Of a stretch of DNA of 64,000 nt, positions 1-12,720 are shown one piece after another. The first letter of the stretch is position 1; the number at the start of each line of letters is the position of its first letter. The translations under genes and the position numbers were made by a program. A model generated the notes under the pieces. It had not been told where the DNA came from, did no database searches, and worked only from the letters and a program-made list of their open reading frames with translations. Where the stretch lies: assembly GCF_014356525.2 (NCBI RefSeq), contig NC_052508.1, positions 49,827,858-49,891,857 of the forward strand, written 5' to 3'. This stretch comes from Nilaparvata lugens. Taxonomy: Eukaryota > Arthropoda > Insecta > Hemiptera > Delphacidae.

Positions 1-1499
1 CCAAATATTCAAATTGATGTTCAATTGAGGCTATAAAGCAACACATATATAGAGTACCAATAATATGATATCATGCATTTACACACACAAGATACAATAC
101 GAATATACACACATATAATACAAATATATTAACATAAAATAAACATTTAAATATATAATAAACATATATACATATAAACATGATATAAATTAAAACAGGA
201 GACACAAGACATAAATAGATTGAAAACACTTAGAAACTTCCATTAAAAACGGAAATTTTCGGGAACTGAGTTTTCTTTCTCAACCGAGCATTATAATTTC
301 CGTTTATAATGTAAGTTTTTAAGTGTTCAATCTATTTATGTCTTGTGTCTCCTGTTTTAATTTATATCACAAACTTTAAAGTGTTTTCTGTTATGTGCTA
401 CATATAAACATAATATAATACATAGTTTTTCAAAATATATCACAATACATAATATATGTAGTAGATGCCCCCTGTGGCTTTGGCTTGCCCAACTAACGTA
501 CTTGGGACACAGAATAAGCTCCGGTTGACGTGTGGGGTTCTTTGAGCTTTTAGATCCTTGAATCCGTCCCTTCAAACATAACATAACATGTAGTAGATAC
601 GAAAATTTACTGTGATAGAATCTAGATCTTCTAGATTATTCTAGAAGAATTTGATCTTATAGAAGAATTGATCTTCTTCTCTTAAGTGAAAAAACATCAA
701 GCTGTAACTTGGCAGCAATGCGAGATACACTTTCGAAATTTTACCACAACATGCTTTGATGGTACAAGCAGAAAAAATAATAAAAATAAAAATTGACGAA
801 AACTAAGATACGCAACTCTACCATGGGACGACGACGTATTATTACAATCAATTCTTGGCTGTAATCGAGTATTTTCCCTTGATGAGGTTCTTAATGTATT
901 ATAAAAATTGCTGAGGAAGCTAGTTTAATAAAGAAGGAACTGTTTATGCAAAGAACTGCTCCAAAAATAAAAATGCCCAAATCATAAAATAAAACGGCAG
1001 GATGTTCCCCCATTGATTGAAAGTGGAGATCAATTCTAACAATCTTCTTCGAAATGTTGTATAATTAATTGTTCTATAGTTGAACTAGAACGCGATTTTC
1101 CGTATATTTCTGAAACTGATTCTTAAAAAACTTCAGTTCTGACCAAGTGCAATCATCTAGTGTTGAATAGTCTTGAGTTCAAACGTTTCAATTTATAGTG
1201 ATTGAATCACGATCAACGAACAATTAATTGTAAAAAGTAACAGGTACATTCAAGTCGTATAATTTTAAAAGGTAGCCATCGGAGCCTAAAATGCATGTTT
1301 GAGCAGACTACTAACGAGCGTCTTCTAGCGTTAAAAAAGAGATCGCGATTTGTCACGTGTTAATAATTGAATCACATATTATAACATGCTAGATACTAAC
1401 AAATAATAAATACTAACAAATTTTACAACATTTCACAAGATACATGCATATTAATTTTGAGAAAATATATTCGAGCAATGCAAGTAACCCAGTCAGCAC
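1..1499. other. AT-rich intergenic DNA, no gene seen
   Basis: Very AT-rich sequence with no exon-like open frame, splice-site pair or recognised domain on either strand. Apart from the hairpin element at 181-369 I see only short AT repeats. The small open frame at 357-584 on the minus strand has no recognisable protein character. Confidence 0.5.
181..369. mobile_element. Hairpin MITE with about 50-bp inverted arms
   Basis: The left arm (181-232) and right arm (about 318-369) are near-perfect reverse complements; both contain AAACAGGAGACACAAGAC or its complement. The short loop has no coding capacity. This is the form of a foldback MITE. I could not fix a clear target duplication, so the superfamily is unknown. 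Confidence 0.7.
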
Positions 1500-3735
1500 A
1501 CCACGTATATAATACGTATTTTTTAGGTCAATCTTGGTAAACTATGTCAAGTATTTTAAAATACGTATAGTTTACATATATTATACATGAAAATTTTAAG
1601 ATTAAAAACTCAATTAATTTTTTATGGAGTTGAGCTTAAATGGCTGTGTCACTGATATTTGACTGAATTGAAGTGATTTTATGGCCAATTCGTCAATAAA
1701 ATGAATGTATACTAAAAGTAAATTATTTACATAAAATATACTTAGCAGAATTGATATATTATTTATGTATATTGACGTAAAATATACATTCAAGTATTCA
1801 AAAAAAGAACTTAATGAATTCTAGTTGTAGTTGAGCTGAAAGAATTGGGCAACTATTTTTTTTTTTAATAAAAGTGGTTTCATGGCCGCTATTTCTCAAT
1901 AAATTGAATGTATACTGGAAGTAAATCATTCACATAAAATATATGTCTCAAAATTGACATATAATCTATGTAAATTCACGTAGATTATATATATGATTGA
2001 TTAAAAATAAGTTCTTGATGAATTTAAATTGCAGTAAGGCTAAAACCGCTATGTTACTGATTTTTCATTGTTTCATAGCAATTTTATAGCCTATTCGTGG
2101 ATGAATTGAATGTATACTGCAAGTAAACGATTTACATAAAATATACGTCTCATAATTGACATATAATCTATGTAAATTTACATAAATTATAGATATGATT
2201 ATTTAAAAATAAGTTCTTGATGAATTTTAATTGTAGTAAGGGAAAAACCGCTATGTTACTGATTTTTCATTGTTTCATAGCAATTTCATAGCCTATTCGT
2301 GAATAAATTGAATGTATACTGGAAGTAAATCATTTACATATAATATACGTCTCATAATTGATATATAATCTATGTAAATTCACATAAATTATAGATATGA
2401 TTATTTAAAAATGAGTTCTTGATGAATTTTAATTGTAGTAGGGCTAAAACCGCTATGTTACTGATTTTTCATTGTTTCATAGCGATTTTATGGCCTATTC
2501 ATCGATAAATTGAATGTATACTGAAAGTAAATCATTTACATATAATATACGTCTCATAATTGACATATGATTTATGTAAATTCACGTGAATTATAATATA
2601 TATGCTTATTTTAAAAAGAGAACTTGATGAATTGCAATTGTAGTAAGGCTAAAACCGTTGTGTTAATGATTTTTCATTGTTTCATAGCGATTTTATGGCC
2701 TATTCGTCAATAAATTGAATGTTTACTGAAAGTAAATGATTTACATGGATTATACTTCCAGAATTGACCTATTATTAATGTATATTTACATACAATATAC
2801 ATTCAAGTATTCAAAAAAAGAACTTGATGAATTCTAGTTATAGTTGAGCAAAAAGAATTGGGCTACTGATTTTTGTTTTATTAAAAGTGATTTCATGGCC
2901 TATTTCTCAATAAATTGAATGTATACTGAAAGTGAATCATTTACATATACTAAACGTCTCATAATTGACATATAATTTATGTAAATTTACATAAATTATA
3001 GATACGGTTATTTAAAAATAAGTTGTTGATGAATTTTAATTGTAGTGAGGCTAAAACCGCTATGTTTCTGATTTTTCATTGTCTCATAGCGATTTTATGG
3101 CCTATTCATCAATAAATTGAATGTATACTGGAAGTAAATCATTTACATATAATATACGTCTCATAATTGACATATATTTTATGTAAATTCACGTGAATTA
3201 TATATACGTTTATTTAAAAAGAAATTCTTGATGAACTTCAATTGTACTAAGGCTAAAATCTCTATGTTACTGATTTTTCATTGTTTCATAGCGAATTCAT
3301 GGCCTATTCGTCAATAAATTGTATGTATACTGAAAGTAAATCATTTACATATACTAAACGTCTCATAATTGACGTATGATTTATGTAAATTCACGTGAAT
3401 TATTCATATGTTTATTTAAAAAAGAGAACTTGATGAATTTTAATTGTAGTGAGGCTAAAACCGCTATGTTACTGATTTTTCATTGTTTCATAGCGATTTT
3501 ATGGCCTATTCGTGTATAAATTGAATGTATACTGAAAGTAAATCATTTACATATAATAAATGTCTCACAATTGACATATAATTTATGTGAATTATAGATA
3601 CGATTATTTATAATGAAATTCTTGATGAATTTTAATTGTACTGAGGCTAAAGCCGCTATGTTACTGATTTGTCATTGTTTCATAGCGATTTTATTGCCTA
3701 TTCGTCAATAAATTGTATGTATACTGAAAGTGGTG
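1500..3735. repeat. About 202-bp satellite, about 11 imperfect units
   Basis: The marker TTGAATGTATACTG (or a close variant) recurs at about 1701, 1904, 2105, 2308, 2510, 2715, 2915, 3117, 3319, 3521 and 3713. Spacing is 200-205 bp except the last (192). Each unit also carries a GTAAATCATTTAC-type palindrome and a GATTTTTCATTG stretch. The outer units are the most diverged and the central ones the most alike, as expected for unequal exchange. No open frame. Confidence 0.9.
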
Positions 3736-6006
3736 AATCTGAAAGTGAAAATGAATGACAAATCCTTAAAATTCTATTTTCAGTAACTTGCATTCAATTT
3801 CCGACATGTGTTTCAACCTCTATTGACTGTCTACCACCCTGTCTTCTTCCTACCTGAAATTCCATTATTTTTAGTCTATTGATCTTTCTGCTGAAACTAA
3901 ACAATTCCTTGAAAATTCCCGTCTGCTTCCTATACAAACTACATTTTGTATGTTGAAGTCTAGAGTAAACTTTGTTGTTGAGAGGTCCGAAATTCGTTAA
4001 ATAGAGGTAAATAAGCAGCTAAAACTCTAAAATGTCATGGGACCAAGTAAAAATTCGTTGTGTAGAGGTTTTCGTTAACTGCAGGTTCGTTATAGAGAGG
4101 TTCGACTGTATAGTCTATGTTCTATGTTCATATTCTAAGTTCATAGTTCTATGAGTCAGTTTACACTTTGTGTAGATTCAAAGAACAAAGAATGGAAGAC
4201 AGTTGTAGAAAAGATAGTTGGAAAAGGTGGAAGAGTGAGTGAGAGGTTGTAGGCAGCGCGAGAGCAAGATGAGTGAGAGAGAAGACCAAGAAAGGAATTT
4301 GCTTGGACAATGAACTTTGCCAGATGGTCCTTGCTGAAGTGACTTTTTCTATAGCTGTTGACAAGTTGGAGAGAAATACATAGGCTACAAGAAATACATT
4401 CTTCTAACACTCTGCACTGCTATAGCCTACACAAACTCTTCTTCCTGACTTTTTGTCTTGCCCAGCTACCATAGAACTTTATTATTATAACTTGAACGAC
4501 CCAATATTATACTCCAATCCATTTATTACTATAGTCTGAACTTGAAGTTTCTTCATAGAGTCAGAAATTGGATACATCTACAATTGAAAAATTCACGTAA
4601 ATTTTTATTGATGTTGATTTATGATGGTCAACAGTTGACCATTTATCAATGGTCATATCTTATATGACCATATTTATCAATGGTCTTATCAATGACATAT
4701 CTACGAGAGTATGAAACATTACAATTTCGACTATTGTACTTTGTTTCTTCAATCGAATCAAATTAACCCACAATAACATCTCAATAAAACTTAAATTAAA
4801 AATTCAATGTTTCTGTGCACAAGTGAAAGAAAGCATCATTATCATCATCGTAATCAATTCTCACTCATTTCTCCTCTCTATTCACTTCTCCCTCTTACAT
4901 TTCTCTTATTCTCTCTTCCACCTACTCCTTCATTATCAATTATTGCACTTTTCACATATTATTTCTTTTTCTTCATCTTCATCAGAACCGGTACTTGCTC
5001 AGTTCCCCTCACTGCCACTTTTTGTTTAATTCTCTTTCTTAATTCTCTCATTTCTCTTCCTCCTCTCTCCTACTCCTAAATTTTCCCGTGATACAATAGG
5101 CTACCCATCAACTCCAAATTTAAAATAAATAATTTCATTTGAATAATCTGTTGTTCACTCTCAATTCTACCTATAGTATAGCGATCGATAAGTATGATAA
5201 GTTTAAAATAAAAATCCACCAACGCTCAATTCGAATTATGTCTATGGAAATTCTAATTAGCACAATGGATTTATTAGAAGCTTTATTCTTCTCATTCTTC
5301 CATACCTGTTGCCTCAGATACACGAGTCATTCACATTGATCAATTGCATTCATTGCATGAATTGCATTCATCACATTGATGCGTGGATGCATTTGATTCA
5401 ATGATAGTCGGTTCAGAGGCGTCAAGTCGACTTCGTGTCAACATTTATGAGCTGTTGGACTACATTAACATTGAATCAAATGCATCTACTTGACCAAATC
5501 GACTTGACTCGTGTATGTGAGCCCTTATGGGAAAGTCACATTAAGCTAAATTCACTCGCTGCGAGTATCAGAAGTTGCGACTACCATAGGATTTTTCTAT
5601 AAAAATCTCAATATCGATATGAAAAACTATAAAAAATCAATTTTTAAATTTTCCAAGTCGCAGTGGTATTCTCAAACTGGTGATACTCGCAGCGAGTGAC
5701 TGTTTCTTTTCTTGCAGAATTTTTCCCAACTAAAATAAAATTCACCTGAGAGAACATTCTCATCTTGGCAAAAGATTTGCGGAAAATAGCCTGGCGTGTA
5801 ATTATTTCATGAACTGATTTTTTACAAAACGTTATTTCAAATATTGACATCAAAGAAAATTCCGTTTATTTTAGGTATGAGAGTAGTATTAGGTATAATC
5901 ACGAATATTTTAGAAAACTTCAAAATTACTTATACAATACTATTCATAATTAGTTAATTAATATTACTTAAATGGCAGAGTACAGTGTTAATTTAAATGC
6001 TATTAT
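3736..6006. other. Intergenic DNA with simple-sequence tracts and MITE pieces
   Basis: No gene recognised. 4,007-4,113 carries repeated GTTATAGAGAGGTTCGACTG-like text, which looks like a DNA-transposon end. 4,850-5,080 is a long TC-rich tract that opens meaningless frames. 5,310-5,527 has weak inverted repeats around CATTTGATTCAATG and ACACGAGTCA and may be another decayed MITE. Confidence 0.45.
5552..5699. mobile_element. Short hairpin MITE
   Basis: TCACTCGCTGCGAGTATCA at the left end is repeated inverted at the right end, with a second inner match (GTTGCGAC / GTCGCAGT) and an AT-rich loop of about 80 bp. No coding content. Superfamily not determined. Confidence 0.65.
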
Positions 6007-6141
6007 TACTTTCCTTGCCCTATTACCATAGGTAAGGAAAGTATTGCTTTCCGAATAAAATTAAGGTATCCCTATTTCTAAATTTCTATACGTTTCGAGG
6101 TCCCCTGAGTCAAAAAAGTGGTTTTTGGGTATTGGTCTGTC

Positions 6142-6177
<36 letters not shown>

Positions 6178-6239
6178 AGTGTATGTGCATCTGTGTACAC
6201 GATATCTCATCTCCCAATTAACGGAATGACTTGAAATTT
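6007..6239 (+). repeat. Dispersed repeat end (ACTTTCCTTGC type)
   Basis: It starts ACTTTCCTTGCCCTATTACC and has a hairpin (ACTTTCCTT / AAGGAAAGT) within the first 45 bp, followed by a shared body and a GT microsatellite at about 6,139-6,172. The same head occurs at 48,112. The copy is cut off near 6,240 by the LINE fragment. The hairpin near the end and the matching inverted GCAAGGAAAGT end of the copy at 48,112-49,511 suggest a non-autonomous Helentron-like or TIR element; I cannot decide which. Confidence 0.6.
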
Positions 6240-7270
6240 AGAACTATATTACTATATTTGGAACTATATAGATACTATTTTGTATCTATATACTTGTATG
6301 TTAATAACAGAGGTACAAAATTGAACTGTATGTCGAATTGTCCTATTTGTAATATTCGTGAGAGAGAAGATATAGAACATTTCTTAGTACGCTGTCCAAT
6401 GTATAACTCTATTCGTTCCTACTTTCTTGGCGAATTCATCCAAAATGTTGTGTCAGATGCCGACAAAGTAATGGTACTTCTATCAAATTTGAGTGGGAGG
6501 AAAATAAATAGAGTATTCCTTTATCTAGTAAAAGCAATTGATATTCGCTTCTTGATTTGTAGTGTTGATACTTGAGTACGTGATTTCACAAGTGGGATTT
6601 CCTGTAACTCATATAAAATATGTGTGATGATTGCTATTGCATGCCCCAAGTAAAATAATCACATTTTGTTTTGGCTTGAAAAATTGAATGTCCATCCAAG
6701 TTTAGTGTAGTCTTATTGTATAAATCAAGTAATTCGTTCTAACTTAACTACCATCATTATGCTCATTAGAATGCCTGTAAGTTTATTCAATAGCTTGAAA
6801 TCTTGTAGTTAAAATTATTAAGTAATGTACCTGTCCTAAAGTACCTGTACCAATCCAAAGTAGTACTATAATGTAATGTTAATGTTCCTGTAAATTTTGG
6901 TAATATGCTATGAAGTATTGTTTGATCTATAATTGTTATATTGCTGTGTTGTTCAAGTATTTATTTAAATTATAATTATTCCATTGATGTCTTGATTCAA
7001 TATTTCATGTTATAAATTTTCAGTTATTTTCTTTTTATTCTAATTATGTTTCTTATGGTTCCTCATTATGACTGTAATCATCTTATTTCATTTCTTGTAT
7101 ATTACTCTTGATTAACGACAAGTAAGCTAAATTATTTTATTTATACTTAATTTTAATTTAACGTTGTAAATAATATTGTTTTGATCTGGCACCTGCTGAA
7201 AAACCCACGGGTTTAGCAGGACCAAACAATGTGAAAATGATTATCTAATGAAATTCATTGTTGATTAAAA
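6240..7270 (+). mobile_element. 5'-truncated non-LTR retrotransposon (LINE) 3' end
   Basis: The open frame at 6,231-6,575 contains CPICN-REREDIEHFLVRCP, the Cys-Cys-His-Cys cluster found at the C terminus of many insect LINE ORF2 proteins, downstream of the reverse transcriptase. No reverse transcriptase domain precedes it, so the copy is strongly 5'-truncated. The following 600 bp are AT-rich and resemble a LINE 3' UTR; 7,180-7,225 has a small GGTTTAGCAGG-type stem. It is inserted in the dispersed repeat that begins at 6,007. Confidence 0.65.
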
Positions 7271-7480
7271 CAAAAACAGTAAAATGATAGCAAGCAGTTC
7301 GTAATGGAAACCAATATTGAGTAATTTTATTTATTTCATTAAAATTATTACTAAATAAGTGGTGTTTTTCACGTGGTGAATTAATGCATGCTGTTCAAAG
7401 GGAACTATTGGTTATAGTTGTGACATTCCAGAAACTGGGAATTCCAATTGTTTAGAACTTTGTCTCTGTCTCTCTACTGC
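7271..7480. other. Short intergenic stretch
   Basis: No feature recognised. Confidence 0.4.
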
Positions 7481-8019
7481 CACACTGACTCACCCTCTCT
7501 CTTTCACACACACCCTAAACTTTCTATTCTCAACATAGCGGTACCCAATCGCCATTTTCCTAACTCTCAGGTAGTAGTTTGAGGGGGTGAAGGTCTTTTT
7601 TTGAAGAAGACAACGATTTCTGGTCATTCGTTCGTCTTCACTGTTCACTCGTCTCTCCACAAAGCTTAGAATAGCATCGTGCTGATTTCTAGTTTGACTC
7701 CAGAAATTTATTGTAATAAGTGGTAGATAGGTTTCGATAGATAGACTTAGTGATAATTTTTTGAGTAAGAAATAGATTAGATAAATAGATAGGCTTCGTA
7801 ATAGGTTTTTAAGTTTTGAAATAGGTTAGATAAACAGATAGGTTTAGTTATAGATTTTTGAGTTTAGTATTAGGTGACAGATAGGTTATATAGATATATA
7901 GGATAAATAAATAGGGGATTAATTAATAGGGAGTAGCTTAGGTAGTTCATATTATCAAGTTTCTGGCAGTAACGATAGCTGTTGACAGTTGTGTTTCTGC
8001 GGTGTCTGCGTCTGTTCAG
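7481..8019 (+). other. Possible 5' UTR exon with strong splice donor
   Basis: A stretch less AT-rich than its surroundings, starting with a CT-rich block, ends in TGTTCAG followed at 8,020 by the consensus donor GTGAGTGAG. There is no long open frame; the middle is rich in GATAGGTT-like repeats. A non-coding first exon of a plus-strand gene is a reasonable reading, and the DUF4806-like exon at 9,611 on the same strand is the nearest candidate partner. There is no direct evidence for either the promoter or the joining. Confidence 0.3.
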
Positions 8020-8021
8020 GT

Positions 8022-9255
8022 GAGTGAGAATTACAATCATAATTGCATGTCTTGTTATTATAATGAATTCATTTATTTGATTAAATTAAGAAGAAACGGA
8101 TTGTACAATTTTCATGTCTTCAGATCCTGAAAGATTTAAAACTCGAAAATTTACGTAAGAATTTCTATTATCAAGCTATTTCTATCAACAAAAACTATTA
8201 GAAAAAAGGCTCCTAATCAGATTGCGAATCAGTCTTGAATCTCAATATATTTTTTTGAGTACCGTTCGGCAACTAAGGATCGGCCCAAAAGGTTTAGCAG
8301 ATTTCTCCAGAAACACTCTATCCATTGAACTAATGTTGAATTGTGACATAGTAGGCTAATATGGAAATTCTATTTCCGAAAAATAGGCTAGACTATCTCA
8401 TTGTCATTCTATCTTTGAATGCCTTTTCATTATAAAGATATAAATTGTTTGTTAATTGAAGGATAGAATCTCCTTTACAATTATTTTCAACGAATTATGT
8501 TTAATACAGTTACCTATTGCATGTATTACATTTTCAACATCTAGTTTATTCTCGTGAAATTTTTTAATTGTCAAGTAACAGTGCAGCAATAATAAAAAAA
8601 ATCATTTTTTGAATAACCGAATAAAACCGCTATCTTGAAATTAAGGATAGGATCTCTTTTACAATATATTATTATTCGCAATGAATGATGTTTGATACCG
8701 TTGCATATTTTAGTTTCAACAGCTGATTGGTTTTAGTGGAACTTTCAAATTGTCCACATTGAAAACACCAGTAGAGCAATAATAATCATTATTTGATAAC
8801 CGTAACCAATGTTTCTGTTCTTTTGTCAAAGATCGCTCCACATAGACCTTTGATGATTCTCATTTAAATTCATATGTTAACTTAATATTACAAATCAAAG
8901 AGTTTTATAGAGGCTTCATGCAGGTTTAAAAATGATAATTTCATAATATCCAGTCTGATGTTTTGAAAATGTATTTTTCAAAATCCCTCTGCGGATAATC
9001 AATTATTTTTCTTTTTTACAATTCAAGAGAAAAATGGCCTCTCTATCTTGAATAGTTTACGAGATACTTCTGTAAACAGAATTTGATAGAATTTGTAAAC
9101 AAATTGAATAACAAAATAACATTCACTAATCACCTAAAACTGTAAAATAATGATCAACTTTGAAAACTCTGATATACTTCAATTTTGAATGGTATACCAT
9201 GTCATGTTAACAGATCAGATATTTTGATAAAATTGATTGAAATTTCTAATTGATT
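8022..9255. other. Intergenic or intronic DNA, nothing recognised
   Basis: No coding exon, RNA gene or clear repeat boundary seen. Two diverged copies of a short stretch (around 8,460 and 8,640: 'aggatagaatctcctttac' / 'aggataggatctcttttac') suggest an old local duplication. Confidence 0.4.
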
Positions 9256-9483
9256 TAGGCCCGCCGCAAAGTAGACCCACGCTAATTCACGAAAAGCAAC
9301 CCACGCCGTGGGATGTTTTGTAAACCATTGTTATAGGATTATTCATAATCAATCAGCTGACAAGTGGATTATTCATTGCATGTATTATCACATGTCTGGA
9401 GAAGCCTAGCAGTGGTTTACAAAACATCCCACGGCGTGGTTGCTTTTCGTGGATTAGCGTGGGTGTACTTTTCGGCGGGCCTA
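9256..9483. mobile_element. MITE with about 75-bp terminal inverted repeats
   Basis: The ends TAGGCCCGCCG and CGGCGGGCCTA are exact inverse copies. The similarity continues inward for about 75 bp through CCCACGCTAAT, CACGAAAAGCAAC and CATCCCACGGCGTGG. The flanks TTA/TAA allow a TA or 3-bp duplication, so a mariner- or Harbinger-type origin is possible but unproven. It lies just upstream of the DUF4806-like exon. Confidence 0.75.
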
Positions 9484-9610
9484 AGAGCCACCCAGCAGCT
9501 GAGTGCATCTGCTGAAAAAATGAATGAAGGGTGAAGTAAGTCTTTTGAACCTTCTGAATAGTAATTTCTGTAATCTAAAATCCTTATCCATGAATATTTT
9601 TTTCTTGTAG

Positions 9611-9770
9611 GTGGTTTTCTTACAAAGGATAGGGGGAGGGAATGTGGAGGACGCGGTTCGGAGAGCACTAGTCCGACTGGTTACTAATGAAGTGGCCACA
9701 AACTTCAGCTGGGAAGGCAGGAAAGGGAAGAGGGCCTTAAACAGCCTTCTGATTATTAAAACCCTGGAGA
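9611..9770 (+). CDS. Coding exon with DUF4806-like motif
   Basis: A 160-bp exon-like open frame preceded by a pyrimidine-rich acceptor (TTTTTTTCTTGTAG) and followed by the consensus donor GTAAGTG. The frame reads a Gly-rich start, then VRRALVRLVTNEVATNFSW and GRKGKRALNSLLI. The pattern T-(E/D)-xxA-xxFSW-xGRKGKRA is how I recognise the N-terminal half of DUF4806, a domain of unknown function common in arthropods and often in multicopy, transposon-associated genes. The rest of the protein was not found nearby. It may be one exon of a host gene starting near 7.5-8.0 kb, or an orphan from a mobile gene family. Confidence 0.5.
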
Positions 9771-9961
9771 GTAAGTGTGCTTAGTGTTTATAGTTGGCGT
9801 AACATGAGATCGGGATTAGGCTCTCCATCCAAGAAATAGGCTAGCCGTGTTTTCAGATTTTGAATCCCAATCTTATGTTATGTGAACAATTATAATAGTG
9901 TGATAGCCTTTAAGTAAATAAGTAAAATCTCTGTAAGTGTTATTTTAACAAAATGTTAATA

Positions 9962-10076
9962 ACTTAATCCTTATAGATTCTGTTAGATTGAACATAACTT
10001 ATCATACACATGATGAACATATATGTGCTTGTCAAGTCCCGTTCAATCTAATAGAATCTATAAGGATTAAGTTATT
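9962..10076. mobile_element. Hairpin repeat, probable MITE
   Basis: The stretch AACTTAATCCTTATAGATTC at the left returns inverted (GAATCTATAAGGATTAAGTT) at the right, with about 36-bp arms in total and a 40-bp loop. No coding content. Confidence 0.65.
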
Positions 10077-10184
10077 AAGTAGTTAATAAATTTGGTGTAA
10101 ACGCGGCTTAAGATTCACATTGAAATGATATGCAAATCATATGTAAAGTTATTTATGGAATACAGGTCACTACTCACTACAGGT

Positions 10185-10455
10185 CTGCATTTTATTGACC
10201 GAGCGAAGTGAGGTATAAGATTCAAGTCGACGGTTTGGAATTTCTCTTAATGTTTATATGTTGCGCATCTACGGCGATACGCGGTAATAGATTTTCATGA
10301 AATTTGACAGGTATGTTCGTTTTTTGATTGCGCGTCGACGTATATACAAGGTTTTTGGAAATTTTGCATTTCTAGGATAATATAAAAGAAAAAAGGAGCC
10401 TCCTGCATACGCCAATATTAGAGTAAAATCAGACTATAGAATTATTCATCATAAA
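10185..10455. repeat. Dispersed repeat related to 55,640-55,850
   Basis: It contains GACCGAGCGAAGTGAGGT, then TAAGATTCAAGTCGAC and TTTCATGAAATTTGACAGGTA. All recur in inverted orientation at 55,640-55,850 in the XPG locus, so this is an interspersed repeat and not unique DNA. It runs directly into the left edge of the Harbinger array. No open frame; class unknown. Confidence 0.6.
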
Positions 10456-11487
10456 TCAGCTGTCCAGTGGACTATAATACTACCCGTTCAAAAACATCGA
10501 ATACGGTATCTTGAAAATGTATAGTCCATAAAGGTTGTAGACAGTTGCAGCCAGACCTGATAACAGCGCTCACACTCACATTCCGGGACGACACGTCACG
10601 GTACGATAGAACAAAAAGCTCTATGTTTTTTTAGGATTTTTTCTAGACATTTTAAATTGATAAATTATTTATTAATTTTTGAAGAAAACATAACAGGTCA
10701 ATGTAACTTTTTGAGCGCGAGGTCTACTGTTCACAGAACTACTAGTATAAAAGGAAAAAGGAGCCTCCTTCATATTCCTCCTCCAATATTAGAGTAAAAA
10801 TCAGACTATAGAATTATTCATCATAAATCAGCTGACAAGTGATTACACAGATGTGTGGAGAACCAGTCTATTGCTGAATTTCCATAAGGTCTATAGTTTC
10901 AATCAGGTACTTGTGCGTGAGGTCTACTGTTCACAGAACTACTAGTAATTTTGAATATGAATATAAATATTTTGATTTGCCAAAACAAACATGTTCACAT
11001 TAACGTATTCGGAACCAAAATGCAAACCTGTGGTAGCCTGTACACCATAAATTACTTTACATGATATAAGTCAGCTGTTGTCTTGGTGAACGTGATATTT
11101 TTGAGCTCAAAATTTATGTGTTTTTATACAATTATTTTGTAAATTTGAAGTTTGTTTTATGTTTTTACTGAAGTTTTATTATTAATCTATTTAAATTTAA
11201 AATTGTTTGTTTTATTCTGAATTGTATATTCAGATTGATGATTAAGGGCTGGTTTCCAAGCTCGGAATTTAGCTAAGTTCTAGACTTTAAACAGCTGGAG
11301 TAAGAAAATTGGCTTTCCGAAACGGGCCGTAGTCGTAGTCATTATCAAAGTCACATTATTGAATTAAATTTCAACAAACTAGAAAATTGAACCCAAAATA
11401 CAATAAAGAGAAAATAGTGTAAAGTTTCAGCTATTTTTAATTATTTAGAAATGTTTAATTTCATCTGAAAAAAACGTTTTCAATTTA

Positions 11488-11712
11488 TTATATACGTCTG
11501 TGTGCTGACTTGGACACTTTCTTGGGCTTGGGCAGGCCGTCACCCCCTTCGCACGGCGTCGCCACTACTTTTGTATTTTTCGCCGGTTCATCACCACTGT
11601 GCATGTTGCGCACCATGTTTCCCTGTTTCATTAGCAAGTAGTCCATTTTCGATAAGGAGCTGCGGCACTCATCGTTATCTGATAGCAGAGCACTTTTCGA
11701 GTTGCATTTCAT
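11488..11712 (-). CDS. Array open frame copy 1, 74 codons, unknown
   Basis: A 74-aa frame with a Lys/Ser-rich tail (PKPKKVSKSAHRRI) and higher GC content than its surroundings. On its own strand the ATG lies 9 bp after GTGTGTTTTGTAG, an acceptor-like sequence, so it could be a last coding exon. In this copy the stop codon overlaps AATAAA, a possible polyadenylation signal. No family recognised. It lies outside the adjoining Harbinger-type element. It may be a captured gene fragment or part of a transposon protein. Confidence 0.3.
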   Translation of the reverse strand: MKCNSKSALLSDNDECRSSLSKMDYLLMKQGNMVRNMHSGDEPAKNTKVVATPCEGGDGLPKPKKVSKSAHRRI

Positions 11713-12145
11713 CGTCGAACACTACAAAACACACATGTACAACTACATTAATACACCAAAAACGTAATATCGATAAAAACTACAAACAAATAATAAGTGG
11801 CTATGACAATTTCAAGTCACTCTATTCAGTATGATATCCATCTCACTACAGCAATACTACACACTAGAACAAACAATATAACTGATATAGTCCTATATGG
11901 GAGGATTCCCACATATAAGTATTAGTGTATGTGTCCGGTTAAGTGAGAATAGTCAGTGCCATGAGAAATCATGAAAATAATATTTTCACAGTTCCAGTTA
12001 CTGAATCTGATAGTGATATGTGGAAATTAGCCTTAAAGAGGTTGGTTTCGGTCAAAATATACTGATAAATGAATTTCTGCTGAGATAAAAGTGATATTCA
12101 CTTCAAACAGTTAAAATTACTTGTAACATTGATGCTTCCCATTCA

Positions 12146-12720
12146 GGTGGGCCGTCCACTAGAACCGTTTTTGTCCGAACTAGCATCGACCGAAAACTAC
12201 CGAACGCGATCGAACGATCCCCCAACAAAGAAAGGAATAGATGCTCGTCCATTGCAACAGGTTAATACACGGCTGTGCACGGCCGTCTCCGGCCGATACA
12301 TTTTTTGATCCGAATTGAATGAGATTTTCCGGCTCTATCCGGCCGAACTAACTATAGTGAAGTCCACTTTAGTGGCTTGAGATGCGCGTGTACACTAGCG
12401 TCAGGTGATAAATTTTCATAACGGCAAGGAAAGTTGTGTGAGTGCGCCACACCAGATTTTTTGAAGTTGTTCTGTTTTATAAAGTTGTAACTATGAACAA
12501 TAAAAAGTTGATAAGTTTGGTTCAAGAGCATGTTTCAATGTGGGATGTATGAGAGACAAAAGATATCATCGTCGTGATGTTCAAAGGAATCTGTGGACAA
12601 AGATTGCTGAACAAATAGAATCTAAAGAAAATCTCAATATAATCATTTTTTATGAAAAATTTTATGGTTATGATAGTAGTTAATTAAATAATTGGCAACC
12701 AGCCAAGTACTGAACTAGAC
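12146..12720 (+). mobile_element. PIF/Harbinger-type element, copy 1, right end missing
   Basis: It begins with the left inverted repeat GGTGGGCCGTCCACTAGAAC and carries the MADF-like fragment starting at 12,493 (LISLVQEHVSMWD, then after a frameshift RDKRYHRRDVQRNLW). It breaks off at the array junction at 12,720, before the right terminal repeat. Compare the complete copies at 16,027 and 17,187. Confidence 0.65.

Noticed and set aside
1500..3735. Regular repeats considered as a CRISPR-like array
   Set aside because: Whole 202-bp units repeat with no unique spacers, and the DNA is eukaryotic; it is a satellite.
4807..5079. 90-codon open frame rich in Ser, Leu, Phe and Pro
   Set aside because: It arises from a TC-rich simple tract; overlapping frames are open for the same reason. 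No splice or family evidence.
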